A DNA stretch of 64,000 bases, from assembly GCA_047967505.1 (NCBI GenBank), contig CM106538.1. The stretch is one strand, 5' to 3'. Below, piece after piece: positions 11,191-22,871 of the stretch. This DNA is from Dipteris shenzhenensis (taxonomy: Eukaryota; Polypodiophyta; Polypodiopsida; Gleicheniales). Numbering within the stretch: position 1 is the first letter of the stretch; each line of letters begins with the position of its first letter. Position numbers and translations under genes: made by a program. Under the pieces are notes generated by a model that ran no database searches, was not told the origin of the DNA, and worked only from the letters and a program-made list of their open reading frames with translations.

Positions 11191-13304
11191 CTCAATTATG
11201 ATCCTAGACACACACTAGAGCTATGCTAGCATAATCGTGGAAAGTAATTTTAGGTATTAAATTTATGTCACGTATGGGATCGAGATTGTCTGATTAATGC
11301 CAACTCCAAGTGCCAATTGACCCCAACACTTGGTCCTGTGCACAATTGTTTGAGGATTCTTAATGAATCTCAAATGAAATTTTGTATCTCCTTAAGCAAA
11401 GAACGATGGCATAGCACCACCAACTTTGGACCACTAAAGCAAAACATTGACATAGTTTCGCCGACCTAATTAATAAGCTTTGTGCTTTAGATGAGTAAAG
11501 ATCTTTGTTAAACATAAGCATAGAATTCATGGAATACCCACTTAAACTTTGTTAAGTGATAATAATTCAAAGACGACATGTTTGTGGCACCACTTTGGAT
11601 GGAGCTGTCACTATAGCTTTCAATTATGAGGAGGTTAGATTCAAGTGTAGCAATTTACACCTCACTTTGCAAGTGATTTCAAAGAAACCAATATCAATGA
11701 AAACATGTAAAGAAGATCGTTAGGAAGTAGCCAAGCGCCTAGGTTAGGACAATAACAACATAGCATGTAAGCATCCAGCTATCAAAATAACAAAGAAGTT
11801 GCAGTTAAAATAACATGAGCATGGATAAAGTCTTACTTTTTGAGTGAAGGAGAGAAAAAATGAGGCTTCTGCTTTAGATGCCTTCAACCTCATTGATCAA
11901 AATATTGGCCAAAGAAAAAAGACCTTCACTTGGTTGAGATAGTATTATAGATACTAATAGGAAAGTTAGCCTTGGTGCAAATGAGTTACAAACTAGTCAA
12001 CATGAACTTCATTGAGCTTGAACTCTATCCAACTCGTATGCTTATGTGAAGAAGAAGGTAGAAGATGCACTTCATTGAGATAGAAGTATACAAAATGAAA
12101 GGCCAAGTGGCCAATCATAATGTACTTGTGTTGTTGACCTAGAGCTAACACAAATGTTGTTAATTCTAAGCTAGCAAAAAGCTGATGTAATGTATACAAC
12201 TATGATAGTAGATGCAAGTTTAACAATCTATGGGATGACAGGGTTACAACATTGGAAATTTAGATTCTAGAATATGCAAAAAAGCAAAATTTGAGTGACC
12301 AAACTAGGTCATTCAACTCTTGGAAGGGTGTGGCATTTTAAGGAAAAGCCTATCATTAATTGGAAAATCACATCTACTAGTTCAAATATTATGTGAAAAG
12401 AATCTTCCATTCAGACCTTGATCTCGTCTAGAAAGGGATCTTCCTTCCTTAGGGCCCTTTAAGGTTTTTTATCACGTGTAGAAAATCATAAAACTTGAAA
12501 CCTTTCCTAGAATCCTTAGACTGTATGTGCAGAAGGTCATGAAACTTGAGGTAAGTTTTTCTACATTTGTAGCCTGCCCATAGAACCATTAGAGGATGCA
12601 TTGTCCAACGGTAGATAACAAATTCAACAACCTGTCAACAGCTTGCTGCCAAAAGATATTGAGGCTCCCATCCCTTGCTGTCGTTTGGAGCTTTGCCAAC
12701 ATGGGTGCTTACACATTCACGCATGTCCCTACATTATCTAGATAAGAACATCGCCATTCTTAGTCAAGAACACAACACAAAATGCCTCGGAGAGGTCAAA
12801 CAGTAGTGGAGATCGGGCTCCAAATCTCTCCCCAAAGAAAATGAGATACGTTTTTTACATTGTCAACAAATGGAAGCCTTATGAGAATACCATTAGCCAA
12901 CAATGAGGAGAAGACAAGTACCTTCATCTACAAACAGTCCAGAAAACTCGAAAGGTGATCTGTTCTTTTAAAAGGAAAACATTTAAAATATCTAAAGGAG
13001 ACGAGTTGGGAGAGCTCAGAAGGCTGAATAGCAAACACGCAACTTCTTGCATGTTTGGGACAAATAAGACATCGATTAGAGCAATTTCTTTGTGACACTG
13101 TGCACTCCAGGGTAACACTCCAATCCTTGTGCGAAGTGCCTCCCTTTTTTCTGAAGCACTAGTCACCTTTACAAACCTCCCCCAATTGCCAACAGGCTAC
13201 CACCATTCTAGCAAAGCACTTGGGAGAGAGAGTCTCTCGGAAGTTGAGAGCTCCTTCGCTTCATCAGAACTTCCAAATGCAAGAGCTACTGTCATTTGAA
13301 TCAG
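11191..13304. other. Intergenic sequence downstream of PP2C, no gene seen
   Basis: Short open frames only, without motifs. The right part (about 13,200-13,304) lies immediately 3' of the minus-strand PP2C stop codon and should contain its 3' untranslated region. I could not identify a definite polyadenylation signal. Confidence 0.4.
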
Positions 13305-15770
13305 TTATGTATGCCTGGCCCTTAAGTCAACAACTACCACACTGATATTATCTTTGCTTCCCCTGCCATAGGCCAGCTTCACTAGAAGTGCAGCAGCTGA
13401 AGCAGATGCTTGGTCCTCAGGAGGGGACGCATCTCCCGAAACAGACTTCTTTGCAGCAGAGGCCAAGCATTTCCTTGCAACTTTACAAGCAAAATCGTTA
13501 CTGAGAACATCCCATAAACCATCAGTTGCCAGAATCAAGCACTCATCCTCTTCTGTCCGTTGTAGGCAGGTTACCTCAGGTTCTGACACAACGTAACGCT
13601 TCAAATAACGATCCCCTGCATTGTACATCAATAATCCACAATTGTAAAAAATCTGCAAAAACCAAGGTGGCAAAACCACTATTGCCCTGCTTTTAATAAA
13701 GCGTTTAACCTAAAAGGACGAGTACATGGATAGCCAGAAGAAAACACTAATGGCCTCCTTAACAAACTCAGCTTGACCAAATACAAACGAAAAACATGGA
13801 AGGCCCTTTGGACCAAAAAATCAACCGTGTTCCCATAATCCCATATAGCAGGGACAAAAACATAGCACAAAACATAGAAGGCCCTTTGGAACAAAAAACC
13901 AACCATCTTCCCATAATCCCTTATAGCAGGGACAAAAACATAGCACTCGGGGAATGAGAATGAACCTATTGCCCTGGACAGTGCAAGAAGGCCTCCCACT
14001 CTGTAGCCATCCCAGTATATAACACGCCCACCAGCAGCCTCGATGCGGCTAGTCTCATCATCTCTCTCTGGCTGAGCAACAACAAAGAAAGAAAATAAGA
14101 AACGTTCATGGGATCAATGAAGAAGGAGCTCAAGAGCTTCACGTATCTGAATAGCTATAAGTCACCGACTAGTTTAACCAATCTACCCATCTATTCCCAT
14201 CTATAAAGGCTAGCTTATTCCGTGCAGCTCAATTCAGAGATTGGGAAAAGGCCTGCAGTAACAGAATTCCTATACAACGAAGATAGCATACATGCTCAAG
14301 CACATGAACCTATGCGGTAGCAGAACTCCTATACAACTAAGATAGCAAACATACTCAAGCACATGATAATATGCACCTTGTGATCCTTGGAGAGGGGGAT
14401 AGTCTTCCCACGTCGTGACAGAATGGCTCTAGAATCTCCACAGTTTGCAACGATGATCTGACAGGAGCTTATCACTGCCACTGTAGCAGTTGTTCCAACA
14501 TTCTCTGGGGCAATGGCATTCCCACAGCAAGTAGAGGTGCTATCTACGTCGACACACTCGCCATTTGGACATACCCCACCTACTTCTTTGTCCATTCTGT
14601 AGAAGCATTCTGTCAGCACCTTCTCCCAATTGGAGCCAGCGTTCTCTCCTGAAATTCTAATCTCATCGGCAAGGGCCTTGTGAAGCCTCTGTACACAGTA
14701 TTTGGATGCCTGCATTTTTTGTAAAACCGTAAGCTGTAGGCATACAGGCAATTCTGAAGGGACTTTGAACAAATTCTCACCTGAGAACCGCCATGGCCAT
14801 CGTACACAGCAAAAAAGTGCAAGTCGGGAGATGTTCGAGTCTGTGGCTCCTTGTCACACGGACAGCCTCCCATCCAAGAGCCAGGGAGAACTGCAAAAGA
14901 TGGGACGATCGCAGCTGTATCTTCCATTTCTCTGCGCCTGCCACACAAGAGCAGTTTTCCACTGGGAGGGCATTTCTTAGCTCTCAAACAACGACCGAAA
15001 GAGGGTTTACTATCAGAAGCGGTGGACGAGACCCCTTCGATCACAGTATTGGGAGTAGCCTTCGGGGCTACCTCGCTTGTTTGAAGATCCTCCGGCAAGA
15101 CATCACTGGGCACAACCTCAACAACTACTTGATTGGAGAATTTGGAGACAGCTGAAGAAATCTCTGGAATGAGCTCCGAAGGCTTAACTACAGCGTGAAA
15201 AGTGCTCTCTGCTGTCTCTTGATTTTTTTCGAGTCGCTCTTTTTCTTCTACAAACGTAGTTGTGGCTTCAGCCATCCACGCCTCCCCGAAGCCTGCCGGG
15301 ACGTCCTTCGAGAGGCTGTCATGCTCCTCATTGACCACAGTAACGCAGCGGCCCTCGACTCCAGCAGCAGAACACGATGTGCTCGCCTTGCTGTTGATCT
15401 GGAGAATGCACTGCCTGCTCTTCCAGCCCTCAAGGGGAACGGACTTCGACCTGACCAGGCCAGCACCTGCTGCTGCACGCCGTGGGAGGGTATCATTGCC
15501 CAACGAGATGTGGGCGAAGACATCCTGGGTCGTGATATCAGCGAGGAACTGGCATGCGAGGGCCAAGTCTCCGTCAGTCTTGGCCTTGGAAAGGCGAGGG
15601 CGATTGTGGAGCTCACTGTCGCCGAGGCCAGTGCTGAGGGGGCGAGAGCGCTTGAGCTGCGAGCTGTGGGAGAAGGAAAAAATGGGCGTGCGTCGGGAAA
15701 CCACTGCTGCATCGAAGATGAGTCGAGCGGTGGAGGTTCCACATGAATCGGAAGCATACTCCGGATCCAT
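13305..15770 (-). CDS. Protein phosphatase 2C, clade A (ABA co-receptor type), four exons
   Basis: Spliced minus-strand model: exon 1 15770-14781, exon 2 14709-14377, exon 3 14071-13966, exon 4 13615-13305. All introns are GT-AG with consistent phase, giving 579 residues. A poorly conserved, probably disordered N-terminus of about 270 residues precedes the catalytic domain. PP2C motifs: RREMED (about 279-284), [10 protein letters not shown] ending exon 1, VGTTATVAV and [10 protein letters not shown] in exon 2, [17 protein letters not shown] across exon 3, then [30 protein letters not shown] and [13 protein letters not shown]. The metal-binding aspartates are present. The tryptophan in VIYWDG sits where clade A enzymes have the 'lock' Trp that contacts ABA receptors; wording is closest to PP2CA/AHG3. 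By family knowledge it would dephosphorylate SnRK2 kinases and be inhibited by PYR/PYL-ABA; whether it does so here is inference. Odd: GGLLA instead of the usual (L/F)GVLA after the lock, and a duplicated intron 3. Confidence 0.92.
13790..13946 (-). repeat. 78-bp tandem duplication inside PP2C intron 3
   Basis: Two adjacent copies with a 78-bp period share 'aaggccctttgga', 'cttcccataatccc/gttcccataatccc' and 'tatagcagggacaaaaaca'. The period is a multiple of three and the intron stays partly open, but the predicted splice sites on both sides exclude it from the mature transcript. Confidence 0.85.
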
Positions 15771-17189
15771 GTCGCAAAGAATTCAAGCAGCAGGTTTCTG
15801 TGTCTCTCTCTCTCTCTCGTTGCACTCTTGCTTCTCTTCTCTTTCTCTGCTGGTTTCTGTTGATCTACCCTTCTTCTTCTACCTCCCGTGGGCTTTGTGT
15901 CATCGCCATCATCGGACAGGACGTGATCGGCCTTCCATCACCGAGCACTACACCTCCTCTGCTTGAGTCCTGGACGTCTCTCGCCCCAGCTGTCTTCCGA
16001 TAGCACAAGCAACACCTCTCCTTCCAAGTCGCTCCTCCTCCTCCTCCTCCTCTTCTGCACCGCTTCCTCTCTACATCCTCCTCCCGCCTTCTCATCAGCC
16101 TTGTCGCTGTCTCACCCCAGCAGCAGTAGCAGCAGCGGCCGTAGCTCTCCTTCTTCCAAGTCGCTCCTCCTCTTCTGCACAGCTTCCACGCTGCATCCTA
16201 CCCCAGCACGCCTCCCGCCTTCTCATCAGCCTTGTCGCTGTCTCAAAGCAGCAGACGCAGACGCAGCAGCTTCAGCTTTAACCCCCCAAAAAAACCAACT
16301 ACTCTACAGTCCTCCTGCCTCGGAAACAGACTACAAACCCCTCTTCGCTACCCTTCTCTGCACCCTCCACGCTACATAGTTCGTACGCACCACGTCTCGA
16401 CGCCCGCCATGTGCCTCATTTCCAAAATTCCGCTACCAAACAGGCGAAGTCGCGAAGAATGAACGGCAAGTGTAAACTTCTCAAGATCCCACTGCTCTCT
16501 AAAAGGCTATGGGTAACTCACAAGCAATTCTTCGTCCTCCACGCTACATTCTACTCCAGCACGCCTTCCGTCTTCTCAGCCGGGTCGCTGTCGCAAAGCA
16601 GCACCTTTACCTCGCAAACCAGCTACTCCCAAAAACAGACTACGTCTATGCAACTTCCACGCGACAGAATACCACGTCTCCAAGCTCGCCATCTGCCGGA
16701 TTTCTGCCCGCTTTCCCGTATTATACTAAAAACTTTTGCTTTTCTTGTAAGTGCCGTGGAAGCCTTTGGCGGCTTCCCCTTTGCTTCATTCATTCATATT
16801 TGGCAACATCCCACAGCCTCCCTCACAATACAATTTTCTCAACCCACAGCTTGCATTTTATCAAGTTTTTCCTTTTCACATTTTGCACAACATGCCTTTC
16901 ATTTTACCACCACCTATTTTCGCATTTGAAGGTCGATTTCTACCCAAAAACAATTCTTCACACAAGAACCTGAATGGCCCAACGCATCGTTTGAATTTCA
17001 AGGTTGCATCCATCTAAAGTAGTCCTTGTGCTTGACACGTGTTTACATCAGTTGTTGACATTCATGTAAATGTAAAAGTCGAGGGTCCTTACAATGTTCA
17101 CAAGAAAACATTTTTCTCAACAAATCACAAAACTTGGGTTTCAAAATTTCGAAGGTTTCTCTTCAGAATTTGCGGATGTTTCAGCTAAA
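15771..17189 (-). promoter_or_regulatory. Upstream region of PP2C: CT-rich leader and repetitive promoter
   Basis: Just upstream of the PP2C start (higher coordinates, minus strand) is a (CT)n tract at about 15,801-15,818. TCC/CTT-rich sequence follows to 16.7 kb, which reads as GA-rich on the coding strand. GA-rich leaders are common in plant 5' untranslated regions. Several small plus-strand open frames here are low-complexity Ser/Pro/Leu products of the repeats and are not credible genes. No certain TATA box or ABRE (ACGTG core) cluster was assigned. The far part (16.75-17.19 kb) is AT-rich flank of the LINE. Confidence 0.45.
16010..16720. repeat. Degenerate direct repeats upstream of PP2C (about 3-4 copies)
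   Basis: Blocks such as 'cttccaagtcgctcctcctc', 'cgccttctcatcagccttg' and 'tcgctgtc' occur near 16,020-16,110 and again near 16,158-16,245. A diverged third copy lies at about 16,530-16,600. Further paired words ('aacagactac', 'accacgtctc', 'ccacgctacat') recur at 16,325-16,410 and 16,630-16,700. This is local duplication of a C/T-rich segment. Confidence 0.65.
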
Positions 17190-17203
17190 ATATAACTACA
17201 TTG
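17190..17203 (+). repeat. Left target-site duplication of the LINE
   Basis: ATATAACTACATTG here is repeated exactly at 19284-19297 after the A/TA tail. The LINE-derived coding starts immediately after it. Confidence 0.85.
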
Positions 17204-19249
17204 GTCGTGCCCTGGTAGCCAACCAGGTCCTCCTAGCCACGGCTTGGTATGTGGCTTCCTGTTGGTGTTTCTCGAGATCCAGCGTGGCACAGCTTAGGAG
17301 GTTGGTTCGGAACTTCCTATGGTCAGGGGAGGATGGCCTCAGAGATACCAGAGCCAGGGTTGCTTGGCAGACAGTCATTCTTCCGCAGGCTGAGGGTGGC
17401 CTGGGGGTCATCGATCCAGAGCTTCAGAGTCAAGCCCTGTTGGGCAAGCTAGTTATCCGCGGTTTGACCCTGGGGGGGCAAACGTGGAAGATGTTACTTC
17501 AGTAGGGGGTCGGTTCTTGTGTCCCGCGCCGAGGTGGAGAGTGGCTACCGTCCCTCAGGTGGATCTTCACTTCTGCCCCGCTCACTCAGCCCCGCTCCCC
17601 ACTCGTTCGTAGCCTCCTCATGGTTTGCAGGCGGCTCCACCTCAGTCTCATACAGTCCCCTCCTAGCTGCCAGGAGAAGATCGATCGCCACCCGCTTATC
17701 TAGAACGATCAGGTCAGAGATGCCGAGGGCCTTCAGTTGGGGGAGAGATCACACATCAGGTGGGACGGCTGGATGCGGGGGCTAGCCCAGTCCCTTCGAG
17801 TTTGGAGGGACACGTACAGACATTTGGAGACGGCTGATCTTGCAGACGCAGCTGGAGGTGCCCGTGGAGCCCAGGCGAGACGTACGGAGATCGACGGCGC
17901 GATTCCAGCTGATTGGTTGGTTCCACCCGAGCTTCAGATCCTCATGCCTGGTGATGACCGTTGGCTGGGACAGTTCACCCCCCGTGGCATCCCACTGGTG
18001 GTCGCAGGGCGGATGGACGACTCCTCTGTTTCCTTCTTCGCGGTTATGGGGGATGGCCGACTCAGGAGAGAGGATGTGCTCATCGACCCCCTACTCCCAT
18101 GGCAGAGGGTTCGGGTCGTAGGCCTCGTGGGGAAGGTTTGGCGGACCGATCCTAGCATAGAGCAGGATCAGCTGCAGCTTTGGCGACTCTGGCTCTGGGA
18201 GGGGCGGGCCTTGTCAGAGCTTGATTGGGACCTAGGAGAGTGGAGATGATCAGAGATTATGACAGGTTAGGGGCCGACCTCTTTCTTTGCCTACAGCACA
18301 ACATTGGGCAGGCGAGTTCTCGGGAGGATGCAGAGCCGCCCTCCCACCCAGCGGCCCAGTTGGTATGCACAGGGTATCTCCAGGTTCTTTTTGCAGGCCT
18401 TCTGGAAGGCCTTGTGGTAGAGCTGGCGGCCGCGGAAGATCTCCTACTTCCTGTGGCTTCTTGCCCACAAAGGTCTTCCAGTGGGGAGCTGGTTGCGGCA
18501 GATAGGCCAGGACGGACGTTGTCAGATCTGTCATGAGGACGAGGAGTCACCAAAACACTGCCTATGGAGTTGCACTCGCGCCCAGGAAGTGTGGACGTGG
18601 ACTTTCGGGATCCTTACTCGCGCGCAGCACCAGAGCTAGGATTGATCACTTGAGGCGCATTCTGCTGGTGCAGCATCGCACCTAGTTTTCATCACTTATT
18701 CGAGGCATGTCAGCAGGACCCCACATTCCTTATCACACAGGGGACGTGGGGGCCACTCGAGAGCATCCCGCCGCACCTGGCAGAGGCTGGCCCAGGAGCT
18801 CAGGAGAGGCAGCCAGTCTGGGAGATTATTAGCAGCATCGCAAGATGGCACATTTGGACCTCGCGCTGCGCGCAGATCCTCGGTGGCACCTCCTTATCGA
18901 CTGCCCAGATCATGACTGACATCTGGAGTGAGATTATACACACCCTCAGAGGCCAGTGGGACCAGATACAGGGGGACTCCCGGGCCGGTCGGGAGAAGCG
19001 GAGACGTTTCCTCCGGGTTTGGGACACACAGGGCCTCTTCTTCGAGCAGGCTTCGTAGGGCCTTCAGTGGCGCTACTCACCACCTCTCTGGCTGTTCATT
19101 CACACTCGCTTGATCCCTCCGTGAGAGAGAGCTTTACTTTTTGTTACCTTTTGGGCTGCGTCCAATTTGTGAACGCAGCCCGTCAGCTACAATGCTGACC
19201 TCTTGTATCTTGTTTTCGAAGTAATATAATTAGCACTGTTTTTTCGGCA

Positions 19250-19284
<35 letters not shown>
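17204..19284 (+). mobile_element. 5'-truncated L1-like LINE with target-site duplication
   Basis: The insertion starts inside ORF2 at GRALVANQVLLATAWY (17,204 on), the conserved C-terminal region after the RT palm. It continues with LRRLVRNFLWSG, RARVAWQTVILPQAEGGLG and, after frame changes, a zf-RVT zinc-binding module near 18,460-18,600 (RKISYFLWLLAHKGLP, then CQICHEDEESPKHCLWSC). The ORF closes near 19,055 (RVWDTQGLFFEQAS-stop). A short 3' untranslated region ends in A9 merging into (TA)n. The endonuclease and RT catalytic domains are missing through 5' truncation, normal for target-primed reverse transcription. GC content is clearly higher than in the flanks. Exact 14-bp duplications bound the insertion. 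It is the same family as the older copy at 3.9-5.6 kb. Confidence 0.9.
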
Positions 19285-19289
<5 letters not shown>

Positions 19290-19297
19290 CTACATTG
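19250..19297 (+). repeat. LINE A-tail, (TA)n tract and right target-site duplication
   Basis: A run of nine A (about 19,250-19,258) is followed by about 14 TA units and then ATATAACTACATTG (19284-19297), the right-hand copy of the target-site duplication. The TA tract could be tail slippage or could derive from the AT-rich target. Confidence 0.85.
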
Positions 19298-20444
19298 CTT
19301 AATATTTTGCAGATTTTACAAAATTGAGAAAATATTTTTTACATGTGAAAATGAGAATGGTTTAAGTTCATTGTATATAGTTTGCAAGTTTGGTCCTTAT
19401 CAAGTAGTACTTGACACCTGTTTAAATTAGTTTTTGACATTCATCAAGGTGTCCTTCATAAACGTGAAATGAATTTTGATTTTTTGTATTTTGTTTTCGA
19501 GGATTTGGGGCTATGGATGGCGGGGGGATAAGCGGAGGATTATGAGAGGAAATGATGTGCGATCTTTGAAGTTCAAAGATAGCCATAGAGAAATACCTCT
19601 TCCATACCGAGATTCATCTTGAAGAGAGATGCGATCTGTGCAACGGTCCTGCAATGGTTCACTCTAGCACAAAAATTCCACTTATTGTTACAATCTCCAT
19701 GTTAAAGTAGCAAGAATAAAGTAATCAACATAAGATAGAGCTGAGATTGGATAATTGAGTGTAGTTTCTTAGTATTAAATATATCTAAATTAATATGAGT
19801 TTATTAGTATTAAATATTTCTTAGTATTAAATATATATAAATTAATATGAGTTTATTTATGTAGTATTATATAGCCACACATAGTCTGGTTGAAGAGGTT
19901 GGGCGCTTCCTCTTCGAGAGCTAAAAAAACCAGGAATGGGCCCTTTCCTCATGATGTATCGATGTAATGATCCATCAGTCCATTGGTTTTGGTCCATCGG
20001 TTTGAATTGTTAAACTAGTGGAATAGCTGAGGAAAGTAGATTACCTTTTCGAATGTTTGTCACGTGATGAAAGGTATGAGCAAGCATTGTGAGACAGGAC
20101 TGATGATGTCTAGTTCGGTCCTAATCTGTGAACAAAGGATAGCATTAGAAACTTACGAATAAATATAATAAGAAATAACACAATAAGCCTACTGTATCAA
20201 TATCATGCTTCATGAACTAGGGAGCATCTAATTGACTAGATTCTTTCATAGTTTCATCTATTTACCATGACAAACAAAAATTACGCACTTCGTCTCAACA
20301 CATGCTTCATCAGATTATGTTGTCTCAAGCTAGAATGCACATTGTGTAGCGACACGACCATCTCCATGGACGTTGATTTTGCTGCCCATTCCTTTTATGT
20401 TATCTTATTGCCTACCACTGATCATGCCTGGAGCGAAGTCTATG
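19298..20444. other. AT-rich spacer with a 52-bp direct repeat, no gene
   Basis: At 19,765-19,860 the phrase 'tttcttagtattaaatatat' and its continuation occurs twice with a 52-bp period. Sequence flanking the LINE on both sides shares diverged words ('cttgacacgtgttta/cttgacacctgttta' and 'gttgacattcat/tttgacattcat'), so the LINE landed in an older repeated sequence. No coding region was recognised. Confidence 0.5.
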
Positions 20445-20760
20445 ATTCTAAGAGAGGCTGCTGGTAGCTTACGACAATTGGGACGTAGGCTACCTTTGTT
20501 GAATCTCGCCATATGACTTGTGTATAGTGACTACACTTCGAGGTTCTGTCCATACAAGGATTGCTCACATGTGAATAGTGCTCTTTGACCTCCACCCATG
20601 CACCCACGCCTGCACTACTGCTTCTAGACTCAAATCTCTCCATGCACTACCCACGTACATATTCTCCCTAGTGGTCCCCCCCTACCCCTAGTGTTGAATC
20701 TTGTAGTTGTCAAAACTACTCAATGGGTTGAATGGCCGGAGTATAGTGTTGTGCCTCTTA
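20445..20760 (-). pseudogene. PR-1 / CAP-superfamily pseudogene fragment
   Basis: The minus strand reads the core of a pathogenesis-related-1 (CAP) protein across two frames. One gives RENMYVGSAWRDL plus EAVVQAWV (the GENxYxGS and AVQxWVxE motifs). The other gives GVGAWVEVKEHYSHVSNPC, then CSHYTQVIWRDSTKV (the hallmark CGHYTQVVWRxSxxVGCA). Upstream, IQH-stop-G-stop-GGPLG matches the LxHSGGPYGEN region, with stops. PR-1 proteins are secreted, usually about 160 residues with a signal peptide; only the C-terminal half is visible and no signal peptide was found. Cysteines following the HYTQ motif (GCAxxxC) are lost. Frameshift and stops make this a dead copy. Confidence 0.75.
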
Positions 20761-22519
20761 CCTATAACTACTGCTTCACCAAAGTTCTTCCCTCCAGAGT
20801 TCTACCATATAAACCAATGCCTAGATAACCACCGAAGTATAACTTAGAGCACCACCCAACATTAACTTAGAGCAATGGAATTGTCATTTAAAAGAAGAGA
20901 CGAAAACATTAACCTCACTTGAAGTAACTTCGATCTTTGTATAATTTTGAACGCACCACTTCAACTCCACTCCAATAACGGAAACCATTTAGCAAGCTTT
21001 TCATGCACGTCAAACCATTCAATAACCTCCACTGCCGTTAACATGGCTGCTAAATCCAAAGTACACCCACACGACACTAGTACACAAACTACTCTGTGCG
21101 CAAATTCAATCTCAAAAGTTGGTTCTTCTTTATATGAACACGAAAGCTCCAATGACACAATTTGAAGTAGCCTCCCAACTTACTTGGTTAGCAAATTTTT
21201 AGTGTTGGCAACTTCAGGAAGCATTTCCTTGCAACACGTGGGCTTGGAATGTACTCCTCTAGGCTCGATGGAAGGAGCCCAACATCAAGTAGAGGCACCA
21301 CATAGTTTAGGTAGCACTTCTAAGGGCAAGGAGGTGACAATTCATTCCCTCATCCATGCTGATCAGGACCTTTTGTAACTCCTCTGTCTTTCCAGATCGA
21401 ACAAAGTGACCCTCGGGGCTATTGTACTCTCCTGCAACCTCATAACACTTTTGAACTTGGAAAAGACATAGAACTGATGAGTGGTAACAAGAGCCTTCAA
21501 GACAGGCGGGTCAAGCCAAGCTACTTTTTTAGGTGAACGTCGCAACTTTCTCAAACATCCAAGATGAATACACAAATTACCATCTCCTTCACGTTTTTGC
21601 CATGGAGATCTTCAAGAATAAGGGATTGTCACAACAATACTCTAAGTAGCATGTCATACTCGACGAGCTTGTCATCATCTGATACTTTGTTTAGGACCAA
21701 TTGTCGCATATGTGCTTGGTCGTAACTAGAGGCTTTATGCTTACCTTCTTGAGATCCATGTCAACCAGACTTGTTTCAAATCGATGCAACTAAAGCTCTA
21801 GCTAGAAAGGCATAGGATCATGGCAAGAGATGTAGCTCTGAGACACTAGGGAAGTGATTATCCTTTTATGAAGCTATACGTGCCATGGAAGTGATGTGCA
21901 AAATAAAAGGAAGTGATAAGAGGCGTGCCTCTGGAACTTTTCTCGTCTCTTGGGCATTCTCTCTTTCCCTCACACGGAGGTTGATCAAGCTGGCTTCCTA
22001 TGACCTTAGATTGAGAGGGTCATCAAGGCTTCCTACAAGTTGGCTAGGTGTTAAAGAAATCTGTGTTGATGCTAGTATGCCAATCACTCCAACCGCTCGA
22101 ATCTCTAGCGTTGGATTCACTTAGGACCAGAGCAACTAGAAAGAAACTTATCGAATGGCTGAGATAGCATCCAAAGAGCAACAAGCTGCAGTAGCGAATC
22201 TCCGAGATACCAAGCTTGGCTATGGTGGCAAGTGTTAATAATTCCTAGTAAGCTCACAGCAATCGCTTGCTCTTGCCCAATGTAGCAAACCGTCTGGCGG
22301 CTTGACGCTCGCTTGACAAAAGTGGCTATGCATCTGCATCCATATTGGATGCCTTATAGCACATCGATTCTTGCCTTTCCATGCAAGGGGCTATTGCTCA
22401 AAAGCAGCTCGAAGCTTCAACTACCAGAAACAGTTTCTTCTCGTGTGAAAAGCTGGGGTGACTTGGAGATTGCAAATTTGGAGCCAAGGCTTTAATTGAA
22501 AGTGCAGGTGCCAAGTGGC
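20761..22519. other. Intergenic sequence with possible unrecognised gene remnant
   Basis: No complete gene. At about 22,280-22,515 the plus strand keeps a broken frame ending FGAKALIESAGAKWL that looks protein-like but matches no family I can name. The LTR element at 22,520 is inserted directly after it. Confidence 0.3.
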
Positions 22520-22871
22520 TGAGAAAACATGTGTGCCTCAAGACCTATGGAGCACTCTAAGGTGGATGGAACCTGTGTGGAAACATGATGAAGAGAGTGC
22601 TCATGACATGTACCTCAAGTCAATTAGGTTCCAAGATAGATTAGCTTGGACTCATTTCTCTACTCAACAATACATGATAGGCCTCTTATATAGAGAGTGC
22701 CCTTGGAATAGTCAACACTTGTGGGATCCTCTGATCCACATCTCTTCTTGTGGATATCCTTGATCCACATCTCCACATCATGTAGTCCACATCTTAGGGT
22801 GGCTACTTTAATACATTCCTATACCATACCTTAGCCTTTAATCTATGTGCTCATGGCACCATATCTCAACA
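22520..22871 (-). repeat. 3' LTR of the young element
   Basis: This is the downstream LTR in element orientation. The interior next to it repeats a unit three times (about 22,872, 22,936 and 23,008): 'cacctcccctt(g/a)gtgc' followed by 'ggctac...aggtggtcag'. That is a duplicated polypurine-tract region on the element strand. Confidence 0.9.

Noticed and set aside
14793-15966. Several plus-strand open frames of 90-234 codons opposite the PP2C first exon
   Set aside because: They are antisense shadows of a GC-rich coding exon. The minus strand carries conserved PP2C motifs and consistent splice sites, while the plus frames have no domain.
15963-17017. Plus-strand open frames of 138-172 codons (Ser/Pro/Leu-rich)
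   Set aside because: They are translations of CT-rich direct repeats upstream of PP2C, with low-complexity products and no conserved motif.
17737-18249. A 170-codon open frame as an independent gene
   Set aside because: It lies inside the LINE bounded by target-site duplications and aligns in position with the ORF2 C-terminal region, so it is part of that element.
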